A stretch of DNA of 39,518 nucleotides from an uncultured Clostridia bacterium (lineage in GTDB: Bacteria; Bacillota; Clostridia; TANB77; CAG-508): assembly GCA_944391745.1 (NCBI GenBank), contig CALXUS010000018.1, positions 1-39,518 of the forward strand, given 5' to 3'. This document shows positions 7,480-16,064 of the stretch, in pieces (position 1 is the stretch's first letter; each line of letters opens with the position of its first letter). The translations under genes were made by a program, and so were the position numbers. The notes under the pieces were generated by a model, which was given only the letters and a program-made list of their open reading frames with translations, did not search any database and was not told the origin of the DNA.

Positions 7480-8193
7480 TTAATTATTATTTCCCATATA
7501 TTTTTGAGTTAAAGCTCCAGTATATTTTGCAATTTCTACATTATTAGATTTTTTGGCATCAACTTGGACTGATCTTGCTTTTAAAGCATAAGCATATCCT
7601 CCAGCTCTAGTAATTGCCCCATATAAACTTTCTTGATTTCCTATTGCTTTTATTTCAAATGGTGACCCTACTTTGTTTCCATTTATTAAAATTACATTGC
7701 CTGCACAGGTTATAGCTGTTGTACTAACTATTCTTTCATCATTTATAGATATAGCTTCAGCACCTGCATTTGCTAATTCATTTACTAAACTTCTAAGATC
7801 AGAGTCGTGTACAATTAAATTATTTAAATCCATAGCAGTGTTATCTTGAGCACTATCTGTTACAGTTATTACTATTCCTTCGCCTTGTACATCAGTTATT
7901 CCAAGTAATTGATTATATTTTTTTAATTCTTCCTGCTTTTCTGCTGAGCTATTGTCATTTGAAGTTGAAGCTTTTCTAACTTCCTCTAGCCTAGCAATAG
8001 ATTTTTCTAAATTGTCTTCTGCATTGTCAGACTTTTCTTTCCATTCAAGTAAGCTATCTTTTAGTTCACTATTTGCAAATGCTTGTGATACTGCTGAATT
8101 TTCTTTTTGCATTGTTCTAATTTGTATTGTCATTGCTGTCGCAAGTACTACACATATAATTCCAATAGAAATACATGCACTTTTATTTTTCAT
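7480..8193 (-). CDS. DUF881 family protein (YlxW/YlxX-like), first copy
   Basis: The 237-residue protein has an N-terminal TM/signal-anchor (about 5-24), a short coiled coil (about 40-90) and a DUF881 domain with LLGITDVQGEGIVITVTD, LVNELANAGAEAISINDERI and PFEIKAIGNQESLYGAI. The two DUF881 products align throughout, indicating a tandem duplication that has diverged. AAGGAG precedes the ATG. It lies between ftsQ and the second DUF881 gene and is co-transcribed with them. Its function is unknown. Confidence 0.9.
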   Translation of the reverse strand: MKNKSACISIGIICVVLATAMTIQIRTMQKENSAVSQAFANSELKDSLLEWKEKSDNAEDNLEKSIARLEEVRKASTSNDNSSAEKQEELKKYNQLLGITDVQGEGIVITVTDSAQDNTAMDLNNLIVHDSDLRSLVNELANAGAEAISINDERIVSTTAITCAGNVILINGNKVGSPFEIKAIGNQESLYGAITRAGGYAYALKARSVQVDAKKSNNVEIAKYTGALTQKYMGNNN

Positions 8194-8222
8194 ATTTTTC
8201 TCCTTACATTAATAGTTTATAT

Positions 8223-9320
8223 TTATACTTTTTCTCTAAAGAAAGGATTCTTTTCATTTAGATTCATATTTACAAATATTTCTCCTGCATAATTCTTTTC
8301 TCTTTCAATTATTGCTTTTACATAAAGCATTCTAGTATCAAGGTTTGTACAATCTCCTAAGTAAACTGTTTTTCGTTCAGATTCTAAAAATAAAGTATAA
8401 TTTGTTTCATCTTCTATATTTATTGTTGTTATTAAATTATTAATTTCATTATTTTTAGCTGATGCTGTAATTTTAAGTACAGTATTAAGTTTATTTAAAT
8501 CATTTTCACAAAGTCTATTACCAGGTACTATATCTTCTTGTGGTGTTTCATAGCCTGTAATTTTTGCAGCACCGTCTAATTTGGTTGATGTCATCTCTAA
8601 TATAAATCCTTGATTATCTATATATGCATAAGAACTTCCATATTCAAGCATATATGTAGCTACTCTTTCAGTAACAACAAAAGTAATTGTATCAGGTAAA
8701 TTTCTTTTTATTGAAACTGTTTTGATATAAGGATTTTCTTTTATTGCCTTAATTGTATCTTTATTTGAAACTCTAAATAAATTCATATCATTTGTTACTT
8801 TTGATAAACTTATGATTTGTTGAGATGCAATTTTACTATTTCCTTCAACTGTAATATTTTTTATATTAAATATTGGAGATAGCATTATATATATAATCAA
8901 TCCAACCAAAACAACAAGTATTAAGAAGATTTTTATAACTAATTTTATTCTTCTGTTTCTTCTTATTTCCTCTTCTGTCATTCTAGCTTTTCTAGTTTGT
9001 TTAATTCTTTTTTTTCTTAGTCTTTCTTGAGTTTTTTCTATTTTAGCAAGTTCTTTTTCTTTTGTTCTTTTTTCTTTTAATTTTTGCTTTTTTATTTTTT
9101 CTAATTTTTTCTTGTTAACCTTTTTTGATTCTTCTTCTCCAATAAAGTGATTTTCCTTTTTGTTCTCTGCTCTTATTTTTTTATTATTTTTCTTTTTACC
9201 TTTTTGAGCAGTTTTAGTTACTTTATGTGGTTTTGTTTCTATTTGTTGATCAAAATTGAATATTCCTTCTTTTTTAGTTTCCTCTTTCTTTGGTATTTTT
9301 TTATTCTTAGCTTTTGGCAT
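8223..9320 (-). CDS. ftsQ: Cell division protein FtsQ/DivIB
   Basis: FtsQ/DivIB is a bitopic divisome protein that forms a complex with DivIC and FtsL. Of 365 residues, 1-125 are an unusually long, very Lys-rich cytosolic region. A TM helix follows at about 127-147 (IKIFLILVVLVGLIIYIML). A POTRA domain starts at FNIKNITVEGNSKI and is followed by the beta domain (NLPDTITFVVTERVATYMLEY). The ATG follows directly on the murA stop. The basic N-terminus may bind nucleic acid or acidic partners; that is inference from composition. Confidence 0.92.
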   Translation of the reverse strand: MPKAKNKKIPKKEETKKEGIFNFDQQIETKPHKVTKTAQKGKKKNNKKIRAENKKENHFIGEEESKKVNKKKLEKIKKQKLKEKRTKEKELAKIEKTQERLRKKRIKQTRKARMTEEEIRRNRRIKLVIKIFLILVVLVGLIIYIMLSPIFNIKNITVEGNSKIASQQIISLSKVTNDMNLFRVSNKDTIKAIKENPYIKTVSIKRNLPDTITFVVTERVATYMLEYGSSYAYIDNQGFILEMTSTKLDGAAKITGYETPQEDIVPGNRLCENDLNKLNTVLKITASAKNNEINNLITTINIEDETNYTLFLESERKTVYLGDCTNLDTRMLYVKAIIEREKNYAGEIFVNMNLNEKNPFFREKV

Positions 9321-10577
9321 TTATACCACCTTTTCTTTTTTTATATTAGCTCCTAAATTTATGAGCTTTTCGTCCAAGTTTTCATATCCTCTTAGTATAT
9401 ATTCAATGTTTTCGACTTTTGTTATTCCTTCTGACATTAATCCAGCTATAACAAGTGCAGCTCCTCCTCTTAAATCTTTACTCATTACTTCTTTTCCATA
9501 TAAATTATCTACACCTTTTATTATTAATTTTTTATCTTTGATTTCTATATTTGCCCCCATCCTTGATAATTCATCTGCATATTTAAATCTATTTTCAAAA
9601 ATATTTTCTTCTATTATAGATTCTCCTTCTGCCTTTGTTAAAATAGCTCCTATTATTGGTTGCATATCTGTTGGAAATCCTGGATAAGGTTCAGTTTTTA
9701 TATTTATTGCTTTTAATTTTTTTGGTGCTTTTAATTTTATACTGTTTTTGCTCAAAGTAATTTGGCATCCAGCTTCTTTTAATGAGTATAGAACTGTTAA
9801 TAAATTTTCTGGATTCGCATTTTTTATAGTAATATTTCCTCCGGTTCCTGCAGCAGCACAAAGTAGTGTTCCTGTCTCTATTCTATCTGAAATAATTTTA
9901 TAAGTTGTTCTATGTAATTGTCTTACTCCAAAAATTGTAATTTCAGATGTTCCAGCGCCATATACTTTTGCTCCCATACTGTTTAAACATCTTGCCAAAT
10001 CTTTTATTTCTGGTTCTTTTGCTGCATTAGTAATATGTGTTGCACCTTTTGCATATACTGATGCTAGAATAATATTTTCTGTTGCACCTACACTAGGAAA
10101 TCGTAATTTTATTCTTTTTCCTATAATTTCTTTACAAGTACAATTTATAATATCATCTTTTTCCTCTATATCTATTCCTAATTTCTTGAATGCTTCTAAA
10201 TGCAAGTCAATAGGTCTTGCTCCAATGTTGCATCCTCCTGGAAATGCAAAAGTGGCCTTTTTAAACCTACCTATTATAGCTCCTGCAAGTACAACTGTTG
10301 AACGAAGCTTATGCATTAATTCTTTAGGAATAGTAGTTTTATTCATATTTTTACTGCATATTGTTATTTTATCATTTTTCTTCTCGACTGTGCAACCCAA
10401 TATTTTTAATATTTCCAAAGTTATTCTAGTATCCTCTATATTGGGAATATTATATAAAGTTATTGGCTCTGGATTTAATATGGCTGTAGCTATTATTGGT
10501 AAAGCTGCGTTTTTTGAACCACTAGCTTCTGCTTTTCCTGAAAGCTTTGTCTTTCCTTTTATTATGTAACTTAGCAT
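9321..10577 (-). CDS. murA: UDP-N-acetylglucosamine 1-carboxyvinyltransferase MurA
   Basis: MurA transfers enolpyruvate from PEP to UDP-GlcNAc, the first committed step of peptidoglycan synthesis, in the cytosol. The 418-residue protein starts with the conserved KLSGKAEASGSKNAALPI. It has the active-site loop FPGGCNIGARPIDLH with Cys116, the residue attacked by fosfomycin in the family, and ends with the LRGGAALVIAGL segment. AAGGAG precedes the ATG. Placement between smc and ftsQ ties wall precursor synthesis to division. Confidence 0.97.
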   Translation of the reverse strand: MLSYIIKGKTKLSGKAEASGSKNAALPIIATAILNPEPITLYNIPNIEDTRITLEILKILGCTVEKKNDKITICSKNMNKTTIPKELMHKLRSTVVLAGAIIGRFKKATFAFPGGCNIGARPIDLHLEAFKKLGIDIEEKDDIINCTCKEIIGKRIKLRFPSVGATENIILASVYAKGATHITNAAKEPEIKDLARCLNSMGAKVYGAGTSEITIFGVRQLHRTTYKIISDRIETGTLLCAAAGTGGNITIKNANPENLLTVLYSLKEAGCQITLSKNSIKLKAPKKLKAINIKTEPYPGFPTDMQPIIGAILTKAEGESIIEENIFENRFKYADELSRMGANIEIKDKKLIIKGVDNLYGKEVMSKDLRGGAALVIAGLMSEGITKVENIEYILRGYENLDEKLINLGANIKKEKVV

Positions 10578-10641
10578 ACTATATCTCCTTTCTAACTGAT
10601 ATATAGTATGTTATTTTACTTTTTTATGTTACTTATTTATT

Positions 10642-13600
10642 TTATGCACTTTCACTTTCAGTATCTTTTAATTTTATTGACAATAATTTACTTATTCCGT
10701 TTTCTTCCATTGTGATTCCATAAACTGTATCTGCCGCTTCCATTGTACCTTTTCTATGTGTAATTACAAGGAATTGAGTTGTTTTACTAAATTTCTTTAA
10801 AAATTCTGCAAATCTATATACATTCACATCATCCAGTGCGGCTTCAATTTCATCTAAAATACAGAATGGTGCTGGATTTATTTCCAATATTGCAAATAAT
10901 AATGCAATAGCAGTTAACGCTTTTTCTCCTCCAGAAAGAAGCATCATATTTTGTAATTTTTTTCCTGTCGGTTGTGCTTTAATATCTATTCCACATTCTA
11001 GTATATTATTTTCATCCTCAAGTATTAATTCTGCTTTGCCTCCACCAAATAACTCTCTAAATACTTCATTGAAGTTTTTATTAATTTGCTTAAACTTTGC
11101 ACTAAATTGTTTTTTCATTGTTTCTGTCATTTCTAGTATGATGTCTCTTAATTTAGCCATAGTATTTTCTAAGTCTAACCTTTGTTCACACATTGTTTCA
11201 TATCTTTCTTTTGTTTTTCTATATTCTTCAATACTATCTACATTTACACTTCCTAAATCTTTTATTAACCCATGTAATTCGTTAACTCTTTTTTGTGTTT
11301 CTTGTATGTTTGTTGGTTTAGGATAATCTTTTGCATTATTTGGAGTTATTTCATATTGGTTCCATAATTCATTTATTGTATCAGCAATATCCTGTTCAGT
11401 AGAAGTTCTCTTAATGTTTATTTTCACTAGTTGTTCTTTTACATCTTGTATTGTTCCAAATTGTTTTTCTATTTCTTTTTCTATTTTGTCAAGTTTATCA
11501 TTTTTCGTATTTTTATTTAATTTTAGTTCTTCTATTTTTGAAGAACTATTAGTTACTTCATTTTTTATTTTCTCTATGCTATTTTGCAATTCTATTATTG
11601 TATCACTAATAGTTGCATTTTGTTCATCCATTTTTTCTATTTGTATTTTCTTATTTTCTATAGATTGCTTTTCATTATTAATACTTTGGTCTATTCTAGA
11701 TATAATTTCTTCCATTGAAGATGCACTTTCGTCAAATGAAGAAACTGATATTTTTAAATTAGTTATATCTAAATTTAAATCATCTATGTATTTTTGGTTG
11801 TCTTTATTTGCACTAGCAAATTCTTCTATTTCTTCAGTAAGTTTTTCTATTTCTTCTTTTATTTCTTTTATATCAAGTTCTTTTTCTTCTTTTTTATTTA
11901 AGCATTCCTCTTTATTATTATCTATTTCTTCTTTTTCTTTATTAAGCTTCTCTTTTCTTTTTATTAAGCTATTTATATTTTCTTCTATTTGATTTAGCTT
12001 TTCTTTTTCTCTTGCATAAGTAATTTCTATTTCTTGTAATTTCTGAGATATCTCATTTATTTCGTCATTTTTGCCATCTTCTTCTATCGATTTCTTTTCT
12101 TCAGTTAAATCTTTAATTTTTTCATCTAATTTTGAAATTTCTATTTCTAGTTTTTTTATTTCTTCATTTCTACCTAAGATATTAGCAGTTTTCTTATTAA
12201 CTGAACCACCAGAAATTGCACCTGATGGATTTATTATATCTCCAGCTAAAGTAACTATTCTAAATGTATATTTATTTTCTCTTGCCAACTTAATTGCGAC
12301 ATTCATATCTTCAGTAATTACTGTTCTACCCAAAAGGTTTTGTATTATACCTTCATATTTCTTGTCATATTCAACTAAATCTGATGCCACTCCTATTATT
12401 CCATTTCCTGTATGCTTAAATTCTAGTTTTTTACCATGTACTGTTGCAATAGGCAAAAATGAAGCCCTTCCTAAATTGTTAGTTCTTAGATATTCTATTA
12501 ATTTTTTTGCATCGTTTTCATCTTGAGTAATAATATTTTGTAAGCTTGCTCCCAAACACATTTCAATAGCTGTATTATATTTTGGATCAGTAGATATAAT
12601 ATTTGCTAAAACTCCATGCATTCCTCTTTTTAAAGTTGGGTCCTTTTCTGCTGCAATCAATAATTCTTTTACAGATTTAGTATATCCTTCTTTTTCTTTT
12701 TCAGTTTCTAATAAAAAGTTATATTTGCTTTTCTTTATTCTTTGTTCATCTACTAGACTATCTATTTTATCTTGATATTCTTGTAATTTTTCTTCTAATT
12801 CTTCATTTTCCTTTTTAAATTCTTCAACTTTTTCTTCTGCATTTCTTTTTTCATTTTCTATCTTTACAAAATTAGAATTAATTTGATTTTTTTGCATTCT
12901 TTTTTCATCTAATTCTGAAATAACTTGATCTAGTTCTTTATTTGCCTGCTTTTTTCTATTTTCATAATTCTCATAATTCACGTCTAGCTCAGTTATATCA
13001 TTTTCTAAAGAATATTTTTCTTCTTTTAATTCTTCTACTTGCCTTTTTTTGTCTTCTATTTCTAATTCTTTTCCTGATAATTTTTCATTTATTTTTTTAA
13101 GTTCTTCTTCTTTTTCTTCTAATTCTTTAGCAAATTTTTCTTTATTTTCTTCTAGGTTTACTCTTTTTTGTAGTTTTCCTTCTTTTTCTTCTTCTAATTC
13201 TGAAATTGTTTTATTGCTTTGAGTAATTTCATTTTCTAATCTATTCTTATTTTCATTATTGTTAGAGATTTTTTCTTTACTTACATTTATGTCTGATTTT
13301 ATTCTTTCTATCTTATTTTCACTTTCAAAGCCTAATGTTTGAAGTCTTTCCATTTCAGAAGTGATTTGTTCTATTTGCTCTTTTAATTCTTGCTTCAATT
13401 TTTGCATTTTATCTAATTTTTCATTTTCATCATTGCTTTGACTTTCGAAAATCTCTTTGTTTTTTTCTAACTCTTCTAATTTTTCTTTATATGAATTAAT
13501 TTTTAAAACAAATAATCCAACTTCTATATTTTTTAATTCTTCTCTTAAATCTAAAAATTTTCTTGCCTTTTCTGATTGTAATTTTAATGGTTCAATATTA

Positions 13601-14199
13601 GCTTCTATTTCAGATAAAATGTCGTTAATTCTAACTAAATTAACTTTTGTATGCTCTAGTTTCTTTTCAGATTCTTCTCTTCTAGCTCTATATTTGACTA
13701 TACCTGAAGCTTCTTCAAATATTCTTCTTCTATCTTCTGATTTATTACTTAATATTTCATCAATCTTGCCCTGTCCAATTATAGAATATCCGTCTTTTCC
13801 TATACCTGTATCCATAAACAATTCAAGTATATCTTTAAGTCTACAAGGAACTTTATTAATAAAGTATCCCGTTTCGCCTGTTCTATATAACTTTCTAGTT
13901 ACAGTAACTTCAGAATATTCAAGTGGCAAAGTTCCATCTTGATTATCTATTACCATATTTACTTCGGCAAACCCAAGTGATTTTCTATTTTGAGTTCCTG
14001 CAAAAATTACATCATCAGATTTTGCACCTCTAAGTGCTTTCATACTTTGCTCGCCTAATACCCATCTAATACTATCTGCTATATTACTTTTTCCAGATCC
14101 ATTTGGTCCAATTACCGCAGTTATGCCTTTTTTAAATTCAAAAACTGTTTTATCTGCAAATGATTTAAATCCTTGCATTTCTAATCTTTTTAAATACAT
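10642..14199 (-). CDS. smc: Chromosome segregation protein SMC
   Basis: SMC is a condensin ATPase that organises and segregates the chromosome with ScpA/ScpB. The 1185-residue protein has the N-terminal Walker A GPNGSGKSN (31-39). Two long coiled coils flank a hinge at about 500-680 (MHGVLANIISTDPKYNTAIE). The C-terminal head has signature motif LLSGGEKAL (1087-1095) and Walker B CILDEIEAALDD (1113 on). The length is normal for the family and the frame is uninterrupted. In many Firmicutes smc sits with rnc and ftsY; here it heads the murA-division cluster. Confidence 0.97.
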   Translation of the reverse strand: MYLKRLEMQGFKSFADKTVFEFKKGITAVIGPNGSGKSNIADSIRWVLGEQSMKALRGAKSDDVIFAGTQNRKSLGFAEVNMVIDNQDGTLPLEYSEVTVTRKLYRTGETGYFINKVPCRLKDILELFMDTGIGKDGYSIIGQGKIDEILSNKSEDRRRIFEEASGIVKYRARREESEKKLEHTKVNLVRINDILSEIEANIEPLKLQSEKARKFLDLREELKNIEVGLFVLKINSYKEKLEELEKNKEIFESQSNDENEKLDKMQKLKQELKEQIEQITSEMERLQTLGFESENKIERIKSDINVSKEKISNNNENKNRLENEITQSNKTISELEEEKEGKLQKRVNLEENKEKFAKELEEKEEELKKINEKLSGKELEIEDKKRQVEELKEEKYSLENDITELDVNYENYENRKKQANKELDQVISELDEKRMQKNQINSNFVKIENEKRNAEEKVEEFKKENEELEEKLQEYQDKIDSLVDEQRIKKSKYNFLLETEKEKEGYTKSVKELLIAAEKDPTLKRGMHGVLANIISTDPKYNTAIEMCLGASLQNIITQDENDAKKLIEYLRTNNLGRASFLPIATVHGKKLEFKHTGNGIIGVASDLVEYDKKYEGIIQNLLGRTVITEDMNVAIKLARENKYTFRIVTLAGDIINPSGAISGGSVNKKTANILGRNEEIKKLEIEISKLDEKIKDLTEEKKSIEEDGKNDEINEISQKLQEIEITYAREKEKLNQIEENINSLIKRKEKLNKEKEEIDNNKEECLNKKEEKELDIKEIKEEIEKLTEEIEEFASANKDNQKYIDDLNLDITNLKISVSSFDESASSMEEIISRIDQSINNEKQSIENKKIQIEKMDEQNATISDTIIELQNSIEKIKNEVTNSSSKIEELKLNKNTKNDKLDKIEKEIEKQFGTIQDVKEQLVKINIKRTSTEQDIADTINELWNQYEITPNNAKDYPKPTNIQETQKRVNELHGLIKDLGSVNVDSIEEYRKTKERYETMCEQRLDLENTMAKLRDIILEMTETMKKQFSAKFKQINKNFNEVFRELFGGGKAELILEDENNILECGIDIKAQPTGKKLQNMMLLSGGEKALTAIALLFAILEINPAPFCILDEIEAALDDVNVYRFAEFLKKFSKTTQFLVITHRKGTMEAADTVYGITMEENGISKLLSIKLKDTESESA

Positions 14200-14224
14200 T
14201 ATGACTACCTTTCATTAGTTTTAT

Positions 14225-14863
14225 TTATTCAATAAATTTATTTATATATTTTACGCTACTCTCTAATTCCATTAAATTATTATCTTCAATAGTTGTATAA
14301 TAATCATCAATACTCAAATTATCGCTAACTTTTTTTAATGATATTAAATCAATATTATATAAATCTGATAGTAATGTTACTGAATGTAGTTCCATATCAA
14401 ATATTACATTATCAGTTATATCTGTTTTGTTAACAAAATACTCTGCTGTATAACAAGGTAATTTTTCTAACTCATCAATTGTTATTAAATCTTGATTACC
14501 AATATCATGCATACTATATTTTTCTTCTCCAGTTATATCCCAATCTAAGTTAAATGATTTATTTATTGATATCCAACTACTAATTTTTGAATGAGTAGAA
14601 CCTGCATATCCAATATTTATTAATAAGTCAGGCTTTTCGTTTTCACATAAGTATTTTGTAAGACCTATTGCTGTTTTTTGTTTACCTATACCTGTAATTA
14701 ATAAAGATACTTCTGTATTTTTAATAATTGCTCTATATATTTTTATTAAATTTGTTAGTTTTTCATTTATTTCGTTATCATTTTTTATTTTTTTCAAATT
14801 TAGTGCATAAGCTATTTTCTCGCCTTCTTTTTCCATTGCACAATGAATTAATATCCTTTTCAT
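14225..14863 (-). CDS. Nucleoside phosphorylase-superfamily protein, MTA/SAH nucleosidase-like
   Basis: The 212-residue protein resembles methylthioadenosine/S-adenosylhomocysteine nucleosidase, which releases adenine from MTA or SAH. Visible counterparts of the active site are AMEKEGE near the N-terminus (general acid Glu), TGIGKQKTAIGL, NIGYAGS, FDMELHSV (Glu binding the ribose) and KKVSDNLS (catalytic Asp). Sequence between these motifs is divergent, so the substrate is uncertain, and a purine-nucleoside or spore-related hydrolase is possible. It is 25 bases upstream of smc and probably co-transcribed. Confidence 0.7.
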   Translation of the reverse strand: MKRILIHCAMEKEGEKIAYALNLKKIKNDNEINEKLTNLIKIYRAIIKNTEVSLLITGIGKQKTAIGLTKYLCENEKPDLLINIGYAGSTHSKISSWISINKSFNLDWDITGEEKYSMHDIGNQDLITIDELEKLPCYTAEYFVNKTDITDNVIFDMELHSVTLLSDLYNIDLISLKKVSDNLSIDDYYTTIEDNNLMELESSVKYINKFIE

Positions 14864-14920
14864 TTTATTACTCCATCTTTTATTTTATGAAAATTTTGTT
14901 ATAAGTTTGACATTTATATC

Positions 14921-14949
14921 ATATTATCACAAATAAACGATTTTGTCAT
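14921..14949 (-). promoter_or_regulatory. Promoter of the nucleosidase-smc-division operon
   Basis: On the minus strand ATGACA (14944-14949), a 17-base spacer and TAATAT (14921-14926) lie about 60 bases before the ATG at 14863. It is divergent from the HD-GYP promoter. Confidence 0.5.
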
Positions 14950-14980
14950 TAAAATTTAATATTGTTTTTTATATTTTTTA

Positions 14981-15010
14981 TTGTTTTTTTTATATTTTAT
15001 TTGATATAAT
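14981..15010 (+). promoter_or_regulatory. Probable promoter of the HD-GYP gene
   Basis: TTGTTT (14981-14986), an 18-base spacer and TATAAT (15005-15010) precede the gene. The -35 is weak and lies in T-rich DNA, so confidence rests on the consensus -10. Confidence 0.4.
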
Positions 15011-15049
15011 ATAAGTAATTTTTGAATGATTTACATAGGAGAGTAATAT

Positions 15050-15988
15050 ATGATTGAAGAGAAATATGACTTTTACAGTCCAACTAATTTAAAAATACAT
15101 GATTTGAATGTCTCTATTAAAGACCATCTTATTGTTATGGACAGTTTGGATATGTTTACTAAGCGTCATAGTGAAAATGTAGCTAATTTAGTAGGTAGAA
15201 TTTGTCAAGAGATGCGTTGTAATAATCAATTTACAATACATTGTGTTTTAGCAGGATATTTACATGATGTAGGAAAACTTTTTATTCCTAAAGAAATTGT
15301 CAATAAACCTGGTAAACTTACTGATCAGGAATATGAAATAATGAAAACTCATACCACTCTTGGTTATCAATATTGTATGGAAGATTTAGCATTAAGACCT
15401 TATTCAGATGGACCATGGTATCATCACGAGGCATTAAATGGAACTGGTTATCCTAGGGGGTTAAGAAAGTCTGCAATTCCTTATTCAGCTCAGATTATTC
15501 GTGTTGCGGATGAATATGATGCTATAGTTACTAAAAGACAATATACTACTCACGTTAATATTTCTCAAACATTAAAGGAATTAATTAAAGATGCTAGACC
15601 TAGTGAAGATGTAATTGCATTAGATCAGTTAAAGCAAAATGAAAGACTAGGTAAAATTAATCCTAAACCTTTAAAGGCTCTCTTCAAAGTTGTTATAGAT
15701 GATACTCTTTATGAGATAAGTTGTGTTCTTAACTATGTAAATTATATTAAAGAGCAAATTAAAAGATTAAAAAATGCTCAGAGATATGAAGAAAAAATGA
15801 TTACAGCAAAAAAAGGATCTACAAAAGATTATTATAAAGCTGGTATGCAACTTCTTTTCCAACCTGGTGAAAATTTTGACAATTATAAGCAAGTATTAGC
15901 TGAATATGAAAATGCACTAGTAATAAGAGAAGATAGAATTGCAAAACTATATGATGAAATTAAAGTTATAAAAAGACTAAAAATATAA
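15050..15988 (+). CDS. HD-GYP domain protein (putative cyclic-di-GMP phosphodiesterase)
   Basis: HD-GYP proteins hydrolyse cyclic di-nucleotides, usually c-di-GMP. In this 312-residue cytosolic protein H40, the HD pair (72-73), K76, HHE (125-127), GTGYP (131-135) and D154 (RVADEYD) recreate the metal site and GYP motif. The C-terminal third (about 200-312) is helical and unrecognised. GGAGAG precedes the ATG. It is a single-gene unit ending in a terminator, next to a surface-protein gene on the opposite strand. Local control of adhesion by c-di-GMP is plausible but unproven. Confidence 0.87.
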   Translation: MIEEKYDFYSPTNLKIHDLNVSIKDHLIVMDSLDMFTKRHSENVANLVGRICQEMRCNNQFTIHCVLAGYLHDVGKLFIPKEIVNKPGKLTDQEYEIMKTHTTLGYQYCMEDLALRPYSDGPWYHHEALNGTGYPRGLRKSAIPYSAQIIRVADEYDAIVTKRQYTTHVNISQTLKELIKDARPSEDVIALDQLKQNERLGKINPKPLKALFKVVIDDTLYEISCVLNYVNYIKEQIKRLKNAQRYEEKMITAKKGSTKDYYKAGMQLLFQPGENFDNYKQVLAEYENALVIREDRIAKLYDEIKVIKRLKI

Positions 15989-15998
15989 TTTTTTATAA

Positions 15999-16035
15999 AA
16001 AATCCACTGTAAACAAAATGTTTATAGTGGATTTT
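15999..16035. terminator. Terminator between the HD-GYP and surface-protein genes
   Basis: AAAATCCACT (15999-16008) pairs with AGTGGATTTT (16026-16035), with a further TAAAC/GTTTA inside. A-rich and T-rich flanks let it act on both convergent genes. Confidence 0.85.
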
Positions 16036-16064
16036 GATTAGTCTATTAATTAAATTTTAAATTT